Below, one piece after another: positions 14,667 to 23,238 of a stretch of 25,446 bases of DNA. How positions within the stretch are numbered: the stretch's first letter is position 1; each line of letters begins with the position of its first letter. The stretch is taken from positions 1 through 25,446 of the forward strand of contig CAZMZP010000104.1 in the NCBI GenBank assembly GCA_964570935.1, read 5' to 3'. A program made the translations under genes and the position numbers. The notes under the pieces were generated by a model. That model ran no database searches. It was given only the letters and a program-made list of their open reading frames with translations, and had not been told where the DNA came from. This stretch comes from JAFGJU01 sp964570935 (GTDB lineage Bacteria > Eisenbacteria > RBG-16-71-46 > JAFGJU01).

Positions 14667-16805
14667 ATGCAGGGTGAGCTCAATCCGCAGCAGCAGGAGG
14701 CCGTTTCGCACGTTTCGGGCCCGCTGCTGGTGCTGGCGGGCGCAGGCAGCGGGAAGACGCGGGTCATAGCCCATCGCATAGCCTTCCTGGTCCACGAGTG
14801 CGGCGTGGCGCCCTACCAGATACTTGCCATCACGTTCACGCGCAAGGCCGCCGGAGAGATGCGGCGCAGGATCGAGTCGCTGGTCGGCTCGGGCGTGGCC
14901 GGCATGTGGGTCGGCACGTTCCACTCCGTCTGCGCCAGGATGCTGAGACAGCGCGGCGACCCGCAGGGCCGGGGCCGCGACTTCGTCATTTACGACGAGG
15001 ACGACCAGAGAAGCCTGGTGAAGCGAGTGATGAGGGAACTAGAGGTCTCCGACCGCGAGTTCCCGCCCGCGCGCGTGCTGGAGCGCATAAGCCGCCTGAA
15101 GTCAGAGCTGGTTGACGTGGAGGAGATGAACCGGCTGTCAATGACTCACTACGACAAGAACGTGGCCAGAGTGTACGAGGCCTACCAGGCGGCGCTGCTC
15201 AAGAACAACGCCATGGACTTCGACGACCTCCTGGTCAACACGGTTCTCCTGCTGTCCGGCTCCGAAGACGCGCGGAGACACTACTCCGAGCGCTTCAAGC
15301 ACGTCCTGGTGGACGAGTACCAGGACACCAACCACACTCAGTACAGAATCCTGGCGGAGCTGTGCCGCGACCGGAGAAACCTCTGCGTGGTGGGAGACGA
15401 CGACCAGTCGATATACGGCTGGAGGGGCGCCGACTTGAGAAACATACTGGAGTTCGAATCCAGCTTCCCGGAAACCAAGGTCATCAGGCTGGAGCAGAAC
15501 TACAGGTCGACGGGACTTATACTGGAGGCGGCAAACAGCGTCATCAAGCACAACAAGGGTCGAAAGGGGAAAACCCTGAGAACCGAGAACGAATACGGGG
15601 AGAGGCTGTCGCTCATCCTTCTCCCGGGCGAGGAAGAGGAGGCGGAGAGCGTCGCGGAGGAGATCGCGGCCGAGCAGGTGCACAGGCGCACGCCGCTTTC
15701 GCAGGTGGCGGTCCTGTACAGGACCAACGCCCAGTCCAGGTCTCTCGAAATCGCCCTGCGGCACGCCGGCATAAACTACCAGATAGTGGGCGCCATCTCG
15801 TTCTACGAGAGAAGAGAGATCAAAGACATACTGGCCTACCTCCGCCTGTGCGTGAACCCGAACGACGAAATCAGCCTGAGGCGGGTGCTGAACGTCCCTC
15901 CGAGAAGGATCGGCCAGACGGCTCTGGAGAGGCTGGAGACGTTGGCCCGCGAGCGGGGCCTGACCCTGTTCGAGGCACTCAGGCACTCCAGCGAAGCGCA
16001 GGGCTTGCCGGCTGGCACGCGCGCCCTCATCGCGGACTTCGTCGCGCTGATTGACAGGCTGAACGCCGTGAAGGGTGGCAAGGTCGAGCAGCTTGTGGAG
16101 GCCGTGCTCAAGGGTGTGGGGTACAGGGAGTACTTGGAAAAAGAGACGATGAACCTGGAGGACAGGCTGGAGAACGTGTCGGAGCTCGTGGCCTCCGCCA
16201 GGCAGTTCGACGAGGAGCTGGCCGACAGAATGCGTGATGAGGCGGCGCCGGACAGAGAGGAAGAGCCGGACGCGTCGCCTCTGTCAACTTTCCTGAGCGA
16301 CATCTCGCTGGTCTCCCAGATTGACGCCTGGCACCCGGACGAGGACAGGGTGACTCTGATGACGGCTCACAACGCGAAGGGACTCGAATTCGACTGTGTA
16401 TTCATCACGGGTCTGGAAGAGGGTCTTTTCCCGCACTGCGCATCCATGGACAGCGAGGAGGAGATCGAGGAAGAAAGACGGCTGTTCTACGTCGCCCTGA
16501 CGCGGGCTCGAAAGAGAGTCGTTCTGACCGCGGCCGCCAGGCGCAGGAGGTTCGACAGCTTCGGTGAAACGGGGGTGTCCAGGTTCGTCGCGGAGATCCC
16601 GGGCGGGCTCCTGTCGGCCAAACAACTGTGGGAGGCGGGCGACGGCGGCAGGTTCGTGGGCAGGGAGGTGTTGCATCAGGAATTCGGTTACGGCAGAGTG
16701 GTGGAGCAGGAGGGGAGCGGCCAGAAGGCAAAGCTGACGGTCCAGTTTCCGGGACACGTGGTAAGGAAGATAGTGGCGCGGTACGTCCAGCTGAAGGGAA
16801 CGTAG
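14667..16805 (+). CDS. pcrA: UvrD/PcrA-type superfamily 1 DNA helicase
   Basis: This 712-residue 3'-5' DNA helicase acts in repair and in clearing proteins from DNA. All SF1A motifs are visible: the Q-motif (LNPQQQEAV), Walker A GAGSGKT (K30), Walker B-type VDEYQDTN, GDDDQSIYGWRGA, QNYRST, TAHNAKGLEFDCVF and LFYVALTRARK. The last 50 or so residues, after VLHQEFGYGRVV, form the Tudor-like C-terminal domain of PcrA/UvrD that binds RNA polymerase, which favours PcrA/UvrD over Rep. ATG 14667 follows the upstream stop by 3 nt, with GGCGGAG further upstream, so it is cotranscribed with the barrel protein gene. Length is normal for the family. Confidence 0.95.
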   Translation: MQGELNPQQQEAVSHVSGPLLVLAGAGSGKTRVIAHRIAFLVHECGVAPYQILAITFTRKAAGEMRRRIESLVGSGVAGMWVGTFHSVCARMLRQRGDPQGRGRDFVIYDEDDQRSLVKRVMRELEVSDREFPPARVLERISRLKSELVDVEEMNRLSMTHYDKNVARVYEAYQAALLKNNAMDFDDLLVNTVLLLSGSEDARRHYSERFKHVLVDEYQDTNHTQYRILAELCRDRRNLCVVGDDDQSIYGWRGADLRNILEFESSFPETKVIRLEQNYRSTGLILEAANSVIKHNKGRKGKTLRTENEYGERLSLILLPGEEEEAESVAEEIAAEQVHRRTPLSQVAVLYRTNAQSRSLEIALRHAGINYQIVGAISFYERREIKDILAYLRLCVNPNDEISLRRVLNVPPRRIGQTALERLETLARERGLTLFEALRHSSEAQGLPAGTRALIADFVALIDRLNAVKGGKVEQLVEAVLKGVGYREYLEKETMNLEDRLENVSELVASARQFDEELADRMRDEAAPDREEEPDASPLSTFLSDISLVSQIDAWHPDEDRVTLMTAHNAKGLEFDCVFITGLEEGLFPHCASMDSEEEIEEERRLFYVALTRARKRVVLTAAARRRRFDSFGETGVSRFVAEIPGGLLSAKQLWEAGDGGRFVGREVLHQEFGYGRVVEQEGSGQKAKLTVQFPGHVVRKIVARYVQLKGT

Positions 16806-16806
16806 A

Positions 16807-17094
16807 ATGGCCATATCCAGGTCTGACGTGGAGCACGTGGCGAAGCTGTGCAGGCTCGCACTGAGCCGGCAGGAGCTCGAGACGATGAGCGGCGAGCTGG
16901 CCCGTATGCTCGAATACATGGAGAAGCTGAAGGAGCTTGACGTCGGCGGCGTGGAGCCGACCATGTACGGACTGGACGGGAACACGCCCCTGAGGGAGGA
17001 CGTGCCCGGTGCCGAGTCTCTTCCCAGGGCAGACGTGCTGAAGGCGGCCCCGGAAGAAAAGGACGGGCACTTCAAGGTGCCTGGAGCCCTGTGA
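16807..17094 (+). CDS. gatC: Asp/Glu-tRNA(Asn/Gln) amidotransferase subunit C
   Basis: This 95-residue small subunit wraps around GatA and stabilises the GatCAB complex, which converts misacylated Glu-tRNA(Gln) and/or Asp-tRNA(Asn) to the correct aminoacyl-tRNA. The N-terminal helix VEHVAKLCRLALSRQE, the central EYMEKLKELDV and the later GNTPLREDVPG are typical GatC elements. ATG 16807 lies 1 nt after the pcrA stop, and its TGA overlaps the gatA ATG (TGATG). The gatC-gatA-gatB order is the common one and implies that the cell uses the indirect route for at least one of Gln-tRNA or Asn-tRNA. Confidence 0.95.
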   Translation: MAISRSDVEHVAKLCRLALSRQELETMSGELARMLEYMEKLKELDVGGVEPTMYGLDGNTPLREDVPGAESLPRADVLKAAPEEKDGHFKVPGAL

Positions 17095-18599
17095 TGGAAA
17101 TCTGCGAACTGAGTCTGCGTGAGCTGAGCTCCGCGCTCGCGGAACGGAAGCTGAGCGCCGCGGAGGTGCTGGAAGCGCACCTGTCCCGCATCCGGGCGTG
17201 CGACGCCACACTGCGTTCATACATCACTCTGAACGAAGCTGAGTGCGAGAGACTCGTGCAGGAAAGGGCGCACCGGCCCGGCGTGACGGACGGGAACGCC
17301 GGCCCCCTGCGCAACATTCCAGTGGCGGTCAAGGACAACATCTGCACGAAGGGACTTCGCACCACGTGCGCCTCCCGAATGCTCCGCAACTACGTCCCCC
17401 CTTACGACGCCCACGCAGTGAGCATGCTCAAAGACGCCGGGTGTCTCGTCATCGGAAAGACCAACCTGGACGAGTTCGGGATGGGCTCTTCGACTGAGAA
17501 CTCCTTCTTCGGGCCCACCAGGAATCCCTGGGACCTGAGCCGCGTTCCCGGCGGTTCCAGCGGAGGGTCCGCAGCCGCGGTGGCCTCCGGCCTGGCGGCC
17601 GCGGCTCTGGGCACCGACACCGGAGGCTCGGTCAGGCAGCCTTCCGCTTTGTGCGGAGTGGTCGGCTACAAGCCGACGTACGGCGTGGTCTCCAGGCGGG
17701 GACTCGTGGCGTTCGCTTCCTCGCTCGACCAGATAGGCGTAATAGCCAGGAGCGTCGGGGACGCGGCAGCGGTCCTGGAGGCGGTCTCGGGGTGGGACGG
17801 CGGCGATTCGACCTCCGCAAATCGCGGACCGGTCAAGGTGAACCTCGGAGGCGGGCGCGGGCACGGGTCGCCCGCGTGGAAAGTCGGAGTGCCCTGGGGA
17901 TTCTTCTCTGCGGGGTTGGACCAGGACGTGGCGGACGTCACGAAGAACGCCGTCCGCAAGTTGGAGAAAGAGGGCTGGGCGTTCGAGGAGATCGACCTTC
18001 CGCACGCCGAGTACTCCATCGCCGCGTACTATCTGGTGGCGGACGCCGAGGCGTCGTCAAACCTGGCCAGGTACGACGGAGTGAGGTACGGAGAGCGGGA
18101 GGGGAGCTCGGAAGCCCTCCTGGACATGTACGTGAGGACCAGAAGCGCCGGGCTGGGCGCCGAGGTGAAGAGGCGGATAATGCTGGGCACCTACGCGCTC
18201 AGCGCCGGATACTACGACGCGTACTACCTCCGGGCGCAGAAGGCGCGGACTCTCATCAGGAGAGACTACGAGGATGCCCTGCGGAAAGTGGATTTCGTAC
18301 TGACCCCGACTTCTCCCACGGCCGCGTTCCGGCTGGGAGAGAAGCTGGACGACCCGCTCGCGATGTACCTGTCGGACGTGTTCACGGTGGGCGTCAACCT
18401 GGCCCGACTGCCGGCCGTGTCCATTCCTTCGGGATTCTCACGAGACGGCTTGCCGGTGGGGCTCCAGCTCATAGGTGGGGCGTTCGAGGACGGGAAACTG
18501 CTGGAGGCCGCGCACCTGTTCGAGGAGGTATTGGAAGTGGGAGCGCGCACCCCGGCCGGCTTGAGAGGCCTGCTGGGGGCCGGGGGAGACCGGCCATGA
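17094..18599 (+). CDS. gatA: Asp/Glu-tRNA(Asn/Gln) amidotransferase subunit A (amidase)
   Basis: GatA releases ammonia from glutamine or asparagine and channels it to GatB. The 501-residue product has the amidase-signature catalytic triad at K80 (VAVKDNICTKG), cis-Ser S155 (PGGSSGGSAAA) and nucleophile S179 (TDTGGSVRQPS). These positions are within one residue of the triad described for Staphylococcus aureus GatA (K79, S154, S178). I chose ATG 17094, which overlaps the gatC stop; GTG 17091 would add one residue. The 3' end overlaps the gatB start. The protein is full length and appears fully functional. Confidence 0.96.
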   Translation: MEICELSLRELSSALAERKLSAAEVLEAHLSRIRACDATLRSYITLNEAECERLVQERAHRPGVTDGNAGPLRNIPVAVKDNICTKGLRTTCASRMLRNYVPPYDAHAVSMLKDAGCLVIGKTNLDEFGMGSSTENSFFGPTRNPWDLSRVPGGSSGGSAAAVASGLAAAALGTDTGGSVRQPSALCGVVGYKPTYGVVSRRGLVAFASSLDQIGVIARSVGDAAAVLEAVSGWDGGDSTSANRGPVKVNLGGGRGHGSPAWKVGVPWGFFSAGLDQDVADVTKNAVRKLEKEGWAFEEIDLPHAEYSIAAYYLVADAEASSNLARYDGVRYGEREGSSEALLDMYVRTRSAGLGAEVKRRIMLGTYALSAGYYDAYYLRAQKARTLIRRDYEDALRKVDFVLTPTSPTAAFRLGEKLDDPLAMYLSDVFTVGVNLARLPAVSIPSGFSRDGLPVGLQLIGGAFEDGKLLEAAHLFEEVLEVGARTPAGLRGLLGAGGDRP

Positions 18600-20053
18600 C
18601 GGGGTTCGAGACTGTAATAGGCCTGGAGATACACGCCCAGCTGCTGACGCGGACCAAGTTGTTCTGCGGATGCGGCACGAAGTTCGGAGCCGAGCCCAAC
18701 ACGCAGGTCTGTCCTGTCTGCCTGGGACTGCCGGGCGCCCTGCCGGTGCTGAACAGGAGGGCGGTGGAGCTCGCCCTGCTGGTGGGCGAGGCCCTGCACG
18801 CTCGGACGAACCAGACCAGCGTGTTCGCCAGAAAGAACTACTTCTATCCCGACCTCCCCAAGAACTTTCAGATCTCACAGTTCGACCACCCCCTCTGCAG
18901 CGGCGGTCACGTGGAGATACGAGCAGGCGGAGAGCGGCGCCGCGTGGGCGTCACCCGGGTGCATCTGGAGGAGGACGCGGGCAAGAGCGTCCATCTGGAG
19001 GAGGACGGGAGACGGAGCACCCTCGTCGACTTCAACCGCTGCGGCGTGCCGCTGATAGAGATTGTCACGGAGCCGGAACTGAGTTCGCCGCCGGAGGCGC
19101 ACGCCCTCCTGGTCGCGCTGAAGCGGATACTGGAATACACGGGCGCCAGCAGCGGGAACATGGAGGAGGGCAGCCTGCGCTGCGACGTCAACGTGTCGCT
19201 CAGGCGGCCGGGGGAGCCGGGCCTGGGGACAAAGACGGAGATCAAGAACCTCAACTCGTTCAAGAACGTCGAGCGGGCCCTGGAATACGAAATGGAAAGG
19301 CAGGCCGGGCTCCTGGCCGGAGGTGCCGCGGTCGTCAACGAGACGCTTCTCTGGGACACGGGCCGCGAGCAGGCGCTGCCCATGCGCTCGAAGGAAGAGG
19401 CCCACGACTACCGGTATTTCCCCGAGCCGGACCTTCTGCGACTCGAGCTCAGCGCCGACTGGACGGCCCGGTTGGGGGCGCAGCTTCCGGAAATGCCGGA
19501 GGCCAGGGAGAGTCGTTTCGTGGACTCGTTCGGACTGCCGGCCTACGACGCCGCCGTGCTTTGCAGCAGGCGGGCGCTGGCCGACTGCTTCGAGGACGTG
19601 GCGCGTCTGAGCGGGGAGCCGAAGTTCGCGTCCAACTGGATAATGACGGAAGTGCTCCGAGTCGTGAAGGACGGCGGGTCATGGGAGCTGAGCGTGAGCG
19701 CTGCCGACCTGGCGGGGCTGCTGCGTCTCATTCTGACCGGTGTGATCAGCGGCAAGATGGGCAAGGCGGTGTTCGCGGAGATGGCCGGCACGGGCAAGAC
19801 GGCCGAGCAGGTCGTTTCCGGAATGGGCCTCAAGCAGGTGACTGACGCCGAAGAAATGCGTAGAATAGTGGACGAAGTGCTGCGTGAGAATCCTAAGTCG
19901 CTGGCGGACTACGGCCGCGGGAAGCAGAAGTCGTTCGGGTTCCTGATGGGCCGGATCATGGCAAAGACCTGCGGCCAGGCCAACCCTGGGCTGGCAGACG
20001 GAGTTTTGAGGGAGCGTTTGGAGAGAGTGAAAGAAGGAGAGACCGAGAAGTGA
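18596..20053 (+). CDS. gatB: Asp/Glu-tRNA(Asn/Gln) amidotransferase subunit B
   Basis: GatB binds the misacylated tRNA, phosphorylates its carboxylate and accepts ammonia from GatA. The 485-residue protein starts at ATG 18596, overlapping the gatA stop in ATGA. The N-terminal cradle has IGLEIHAQL, a four-cysteine zinc site (C24, C26, C39, C42) and later SSGNMEEGSLRCDVNVS. The C-terminal YqeY-like tail domain, which contacts the tRNA elbow, covers roughly the last 150 residues (GKMGKAVFAEMAGTGKTAEQ). The frame stays open far upstream inside gatA, but that extension is out of frame with gatA and has no gene-like content. The 3' end overlaps the larA start (GTGA). Confidence 0.96.
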   Translation: MTGFETVIGLEIHAQLLTRTKLFCGCGTKFGAEPNTQVCPVCLGLPGALPVLNRRAVELALLVGEALHARTNQTSVFARKNYFYPDLPKNFQISQFDHPLCSGGHVEIRAGGERRRVGVTRVHLEEDAGKSVHLEEDGRRSTLVDFNRCGVPLIEIVTEPELSSPPEAHALLVALKRILEYTGASSGNMEEGSLRCDVNVSLRRPGEPGLGTKTEIKNLNSFKNVERALEYEMERQAGLLAGGAAVVNETLLWDTGREQALPMRSKEEAHDYRYFPEPDLLRLELSADWTARLGAQLPEMPEARESRFVDSFGLPAYDAAVLCSRRALADCFEDVARLSGEPKFASNWIMTEVLRVVKDGGSWELSVSAADLAGLLRLILTGVISGKMGKAVFAEMAGTGKTAEQVVSGMGLKQVTDAEEMRRIVDEVLRENPKSLADYGRGKQKSFGFLMGRIMAKTCGQANPGLADGVLRERLERVKEGETEK

Positions 20054-21324
20054 GCAAGGTTGTTCAACTGGGACTGGGTGAGAAAACAGTGAGCGTCCGG
20101 CTTCCCGACCGCATGAAGGCGCAGGTGTTTTCGCCCGACTACTCGCCCGCGCTGGTCGACGTCGCGGCCGCAGTCCGCAAGGCTCTGACCGAGCCGCACG
20201 GCCGGCCGCTGGAGCAGCTCGTGAGCGGACTCAAACGGGTGCTCGTGATCGTTCCGGACAGGACGCGGGTGGCCGGCTTGAAGAGCTACCTTCCCGTCCT
20301 GACGAGATTCCTGCTGGACTGCGGGCTGGCTCCGCAGGCAGTGGAGATTCTCGTGGCCAACGGTATGCACGAGCTGGCCGGTCGCGACGGTCTGGCCGAG
20401 TTCATGCCGCAGAGCGTGCTCGACGGTTTCCCCGTGAGCGAGCACGACTGCCACGACAAGGCGGGTCATTTTCTGGCGGGCAAGTCGAGCGGCGGGAATC
20501 ACGTATACCTGAACAAGAAGGTGGCGGACGCCGGACTCGTCATACTGACCGGTTCGATCGGACTTCACTACTTCGCGGGGTTCAGGGGAGGGCGCAAGGC
20601 CGTTCTGCCCGGGGTGGCGGCGTTCGACACTATATGCGCCAACCACCGGCTGACGCTGAGGGCCGGCGAAGGGTTCCATCCGATGTGCCGGAATGCCTCA
20701 CTGAACGGTAATCCCGTGAATGAAGAGATGATGGAGACCCTCGGAATGATTCCCCCGGCGTTTGTACTCAACACCATCACGGACGCAGCCGGAAACATAC
20801 TGCGCGTGTTCTCCGGCGACGCGGTGAAGGCGCACCTGGCGGGCTGCGAGGCCCTGAAGCGTGACGTCACGGTCAAGGTGCCCGCCAAAGCCGACTGCGT
20901 GATAGTGAGCTGCGGAGGGTATCCCAGGGACTCGACGATGGTTCAGTCGCACAAGGCCATAGACAACATGGCTCCGATACTCAAGGACGGCGGTCCGATG
21001 GTCTTGCTGGCCGAGAACAGGCACGGGATGGGCTCGAAGGACTTCCTGGGATGGTTCGGACACGGAGGCGCGGTTGAGATCCGGCAGAAGCTTGCGTCGC
21101 GTTACACGTTTCACGGACACACGGCGCTGTCGTTGCTGGAGAAAGTGGCGCGTTTCAGGATATTCATGGTCTCCAACTTCGACGACGACGTGGTGCGGCG
21201 GATGGGGCTCGTACCGGTGAGAACCGCGGACGAGGCCGTGGCGCACGTTCTTTCGGCCGGGGACGGCGACCTCAGCACGTATGTGTTCCCGGAGGGCTCG
21301 GAGACTCTGCCGGTGCTTGGATAA
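20050..21324 (+). CDS. larA: LarA-type nickel-pincer-nucleotide-dependent racemase/epimerase
   Basis: The 424-residue protein belongs to the LarA family (DUF2088), whose founder is the Lactobacillus plantarum lactate racemase using a covalently bound nickel-pincer nucleotide. The residues known to matter there have counterparts here one position earlier: D70 and R73 (PDRTR), H107 (GMHE), H173 (LHYFAG), the cofactor-linking lysine K183 (GGRKAVLPG) and H199 (ANHRL). It should therefore be a cofactor-carrying enzyme acting on an alpha-hydroxy acid or sugar acid. LarA homologues vary in substrate, so lactate is only one option. GTG 20050 overlaps the gatB stop. The cofactor-making genes larB, larC and larE are not in this window. 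Confidence 0.88.
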   Translation: MSKVVQLGLGEKTVSVRLPDRMKAQVFSPDYSPALVDVAAAVRKALTEPHGRPLEQLVSGLKRVLVIVPDRTRVAGLKSYLPVLTRFLLDCGLAPQAVEILVANGMHELAGRDGLAEFMPQSVLDGFPVSEHDCHDKAGHFLAGKSSGGNHVYLNKKVADAGLVILTGSIGLHYFAGFRGGRKAVLPGVAAFDTICANHRLTLRAGEGFHPMCRNASLNGNPVNEEMMETLGMIPPAFVLNTITDAAGNILRVFSGDAVKAHLAGCEALKRDVTVKVPAKADCVIVSCGGYPRDSTMVQSHKAIDNMAPILKDGGPMVLLAENRHGMGSKDFLGWFGHGGAVEIRQKLASRYTFHGHTALSLLEKVARFRIFMVSNFDDDVVRRMGLVPVRTADEAVAHVLSAGDGDLSTYVFPEGSETLPVLG

Positions 21325-21344
21325 CTGACGGGGGTAGCCACTCC

Positions 21345-22622
21345 ATGAAGGTGATGGTCGTCGGGGGCGGCGGCAGAGAGCACGCGATAGTGTGGAAGCT
21401 CCTGCAGGACGACTCGGTCAGCCGCGTCGTGTGCTGTCCGGGAAACGCGGGCATCGCCAGGCTCGCGAAGTGCCTGCCGGTTAGCGACGGGGACGTCGCC
21501 GGGCTGCTGTCGGTCGCGTCCGACGAGCGGTGCGACCTTGTGGTTTTTGGACCGGAGGAGCCGCTGGTCAAGGGCGCCGCGGACGAGCTCCGGGCGGCGG
21601 GGTTGACCGTGTTCGGCCCTTCGGAGGGGGCCAGCCGGCTCGAAGGCAGCAAGGTTTTCGCGAAGTTGTTCATGCAAAGGCACCGGATCCCCTCGGGTGC
21701 CTTCGAGGTGTTCGAGGAGTACGAGAAGGCCCGGGCGTGCCTGATTGGAAGGCAGGGCCCGGTGGTCATAAAGGCGGACGGACTGGCCAGGGGAAAGGGT
21801 GTGGTCGTCTGCGACAGCCGGGAAGCCGGGGAGGCCGCGCTCAGGGAGATGATGGTCGGCGGGCAGTTCGGGGAGTCGGGCGCCCGCGTGGTGCTGGAAG
21901 AGCGCCTGGAGGGCTCCGAGGTGTCGGTGATGGCCGTGTGTGACGGAAGCCGCCACCTGCTCCTGCCGCTTTCTCAGGACCACAAGAGGGCTCTGGACGG
22001 CGACTGCGGGCCGAACACGGGAGGCATGGGGGCATATTGTCCCGTGCCGTTTGTGGGACAGGATTTGCTGGAGGAGATAGAGGGCGTTGTTGTGAGGCCT
22101 GCTCTGGACGGCATGGCCGAAGAGGGGACGCCGTACAGTGGCGTTCTCTACGCCGGGATCATGCTGACGGCCGCGGGTCCCATGGTTCTGGAGTTCAACT
22201 GCCGCTTCGGGGACCCAGAGGCGCAGGTCGTGCTTCCTTCCGCGGACGTGCGCCTGGGTGAGACCCTGCTGGCCGCGGCAAGGGGCGAGCTCTCGGGCGC
22301 CGGAAGAGCGGAAATCAGATGCCACTCGGCCTGCGTCGTGCTGGCCTCGGGCGGGTATCCGGGCGCCTACGACACGGGCCTGGACATCACGGGTCTGGAC
22401 ACGCTGGCGGGCGAGATGGACGTGCTGGTGTTTCACGCCGGGACCCGGGACGAGGCAGGCCGCACGGTCACGGCGGGCGGCCGCGTTCTGGGTGTCACCG
22501 GCACCGGGCCGACTTTGGAGACGGCGCTGGGAAAAGCCTACGACGCGGTGCGCTCGGTTGATTTCAAAGGCATGCACTTTAGAAGGGACATCGGGGCCAA
22601 AGCGCTCCGGGTATCGGGATGA
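21345..22622 (+). CDS. purD: Phosphoribosylamine-glycine ligase
   Basis: PurD catalyses the ATP-dependent joining of glycine to phosphoribosylamine, the second step of de novo purine synthesis. The 425-residue protein starts MKVMVVGGGGREHAI, the conserved opening of the family. It has the ATP-grasp elements VVIKADGLARGKGVVV, GPNTGGMGAYCPVP and LEFNCRFGDPEAQVVLP in the usual order, then the C-terminal C-domain (ASGGYPGAYDTG). ATG 21345 is 20 nt after larA, with a purine-rich GGGGGTAG upstream. Length is normal. It is followed by purE, making a small purine pair inside the operon. Confidence 0.96.
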   Translation: MKVMVVGGGGREHAIVWKLLQDDSVSRVVCCPGNAGIARLAKCLPVSDGDVAGLLSVASDERCDLVVFGPEEPLVKGAADELRAAGLTVFGPSEGASRLEGSKVFAKLFMQRHRIPSGAFEVFEEYEKARACLIGRQGPVVIKADGLARGKGVVVCDSREAGEAALREMMVGGQFGESGARVVLEERLEGSEVSVMAVCDGSRHLLLPLSQDHKRALDGDCGPNTGGMGAYCPVPFVGQDLLEEIEGVVVRPALDGMAEEGTPYSGVLYAGIMLTAAGPMVLEFNCRFGDPEAQVVLPSADVRLGETLLAAARGELSGAGRAEIRCHSACVVLASGGYPGAYDTGLDITGLDTLAGEMDVLVFHAGTRDEAGRTVTAGGRVLGVTGTGPTLETALGKAYDAVRSVDFKGMHFRRDIGAKALRVSG

Positions 22623-22661
22623 GTACCACTTCTGTGATAAGAGATCCTGCGAGGTGAGACC

Positions 22662-23150
22662 ATGGGACGTCCGGTTGTGCTGTTAGTCGTGGGAAGCCGT
22701 TCCGACCTGGAGGTCATGGCCGAGGGCCGGCGCACTCTGGACTGGTTCGGAGTTCCCGCGGAGCTCGTGGTGGCGTCGGCGCACAGAGAGCCGGACAAGG
22801 TGGGCGCTCTGGGCAAGAGAGCCCGGGAGAGGGGGGTCCGGGTGATAATCGCGGCCGCCGGCATGGCCGCTCATTTGGCCGGGGCAGTGGCGTCCCGGAC
22901 GACCCTTCCGGTCATAGGAGTTCCTCTCGCGAGCGAACCGTTCGGGGCGCTCGACTCTCTGCTTTCGACCGTGCAGATGCCTTCCGGGATCCCGGTAGGA
23001 GTCGTGTCGCCCGGACGGGCGGGAGCCGTCAACGCGGCCGTTCTGGCAGTGGAGATACTCTCGCTGACCGACAAGTCGCTGGTGCCGAAACTGGACCAGT
23101 ACCGGAAGAGACTCGGTTCGGGAAAGCTCGCTCGGGAGACTGACGTCTGA
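22662..23150 (+). CDS. purE: N5-carboxyaminoimidazole ribonucleotide mutase (PurE class I)
   Basis: This 162-residue protein rearranges N5-CAIR to CAIR in purine synthesis, normally working after PurK. Family landmarks are VGSRSDLEVM (usually MGSxSDxxxM), VVASAHREPDKV, IIAAAGMAAHLAGAVA, LPVIGVP and LDSLLSTVQMPSGIPV. ATG 22662 has GCGAGGTGAG upstream. Because larA is nearby I considered LarB, which contains a PurE-like domain. However, LarB has an extra N-terminal domain and is about 250 residues, and this gene adjoins purD, so PurE is preferred. No purK is seen in the window. Confidence 0.93.
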   Translation: MGRPVVLLVVGSRSDLEVMAEGRRTLDWFGVPAELVVASAHREPDKVGALGKRARERGVRVIIAAAGMAAHLAGAVASRTTLPVIGVPLASEPFGALDSLLSTVQMPSGIPVGVVSPGRAGAVNAAVLAVEILSLTDKSLVPKLDQYRKRLGSGKLARETDV

Positions 23151-23181
23151 TTGGCTGCGGCCGGCTTCGTTGGGGGACGCG

Positions 23182-23220
23182 ATGGGACAGTTGATCACGG
23201 TCAAGGGAAGATTCGGTTGA
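23182..23220 (+). other. Upstream start segment in frame with yrdC, ended by TGA at 23218
   Basis: ATG 23182 has a GGGGGA Shine-Dalgarno sequence (23172-23177) and opens MGQLITVKGRFG before an in-frame TGA (23218-23220). After the TGA the same frame continues without a break as IQLTSVVGTLRRGG into the Sua5/YrdC protein. It may be the true 5' end of that gene interrupted by a nonsense change, a sequencing error, or a 12-codon leader peptide coupled to re-initiation. Confidence 0.5.
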
Positions 23221-23238
23221 ATACAGCTCACGAGTGTC

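Noticed and set aside
13674..14924. 416-residue minus-strand open frame
   Set aside because: It is antisense to the barrel domain and the pcrA start, with low-complexity shadow composition and no recognisable domain.
17651..18595. 5' extension of the gatB frame to 800 residues
   Set aside because: It overlaps gatA out of frame and reads as Arg/Gly-rich shadow. The real GatB start is ATG 18596, with the normal MTGFETVIGLEIH opening.
21111..22577. 488-residue minus-strand open frame
   Set aside because: It is a shadow of purD and the larA end. PurD motifs on the plus strand are complete.
22662..23150. LarB (nickel-pincer biosynthesis) instead of PurE, because larA is close by
   Set aside because: The gene encodes only the PurE-length domain with class I PurE motifs and follows purD. 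LarB has an additional N-terminal domain.
23218..23220. TGA recoded as an amino acid (alternative code or selenocysteine)
   Set aside because: TGA terminates several genes here (the FG-GAP gene, gatC, gatA, gatB, purE, the YwlE-type phosphatase) at normal lengths, and I see no evidence for a selenocysteine element. A mutation, sequence error or re-initiation is simpler.
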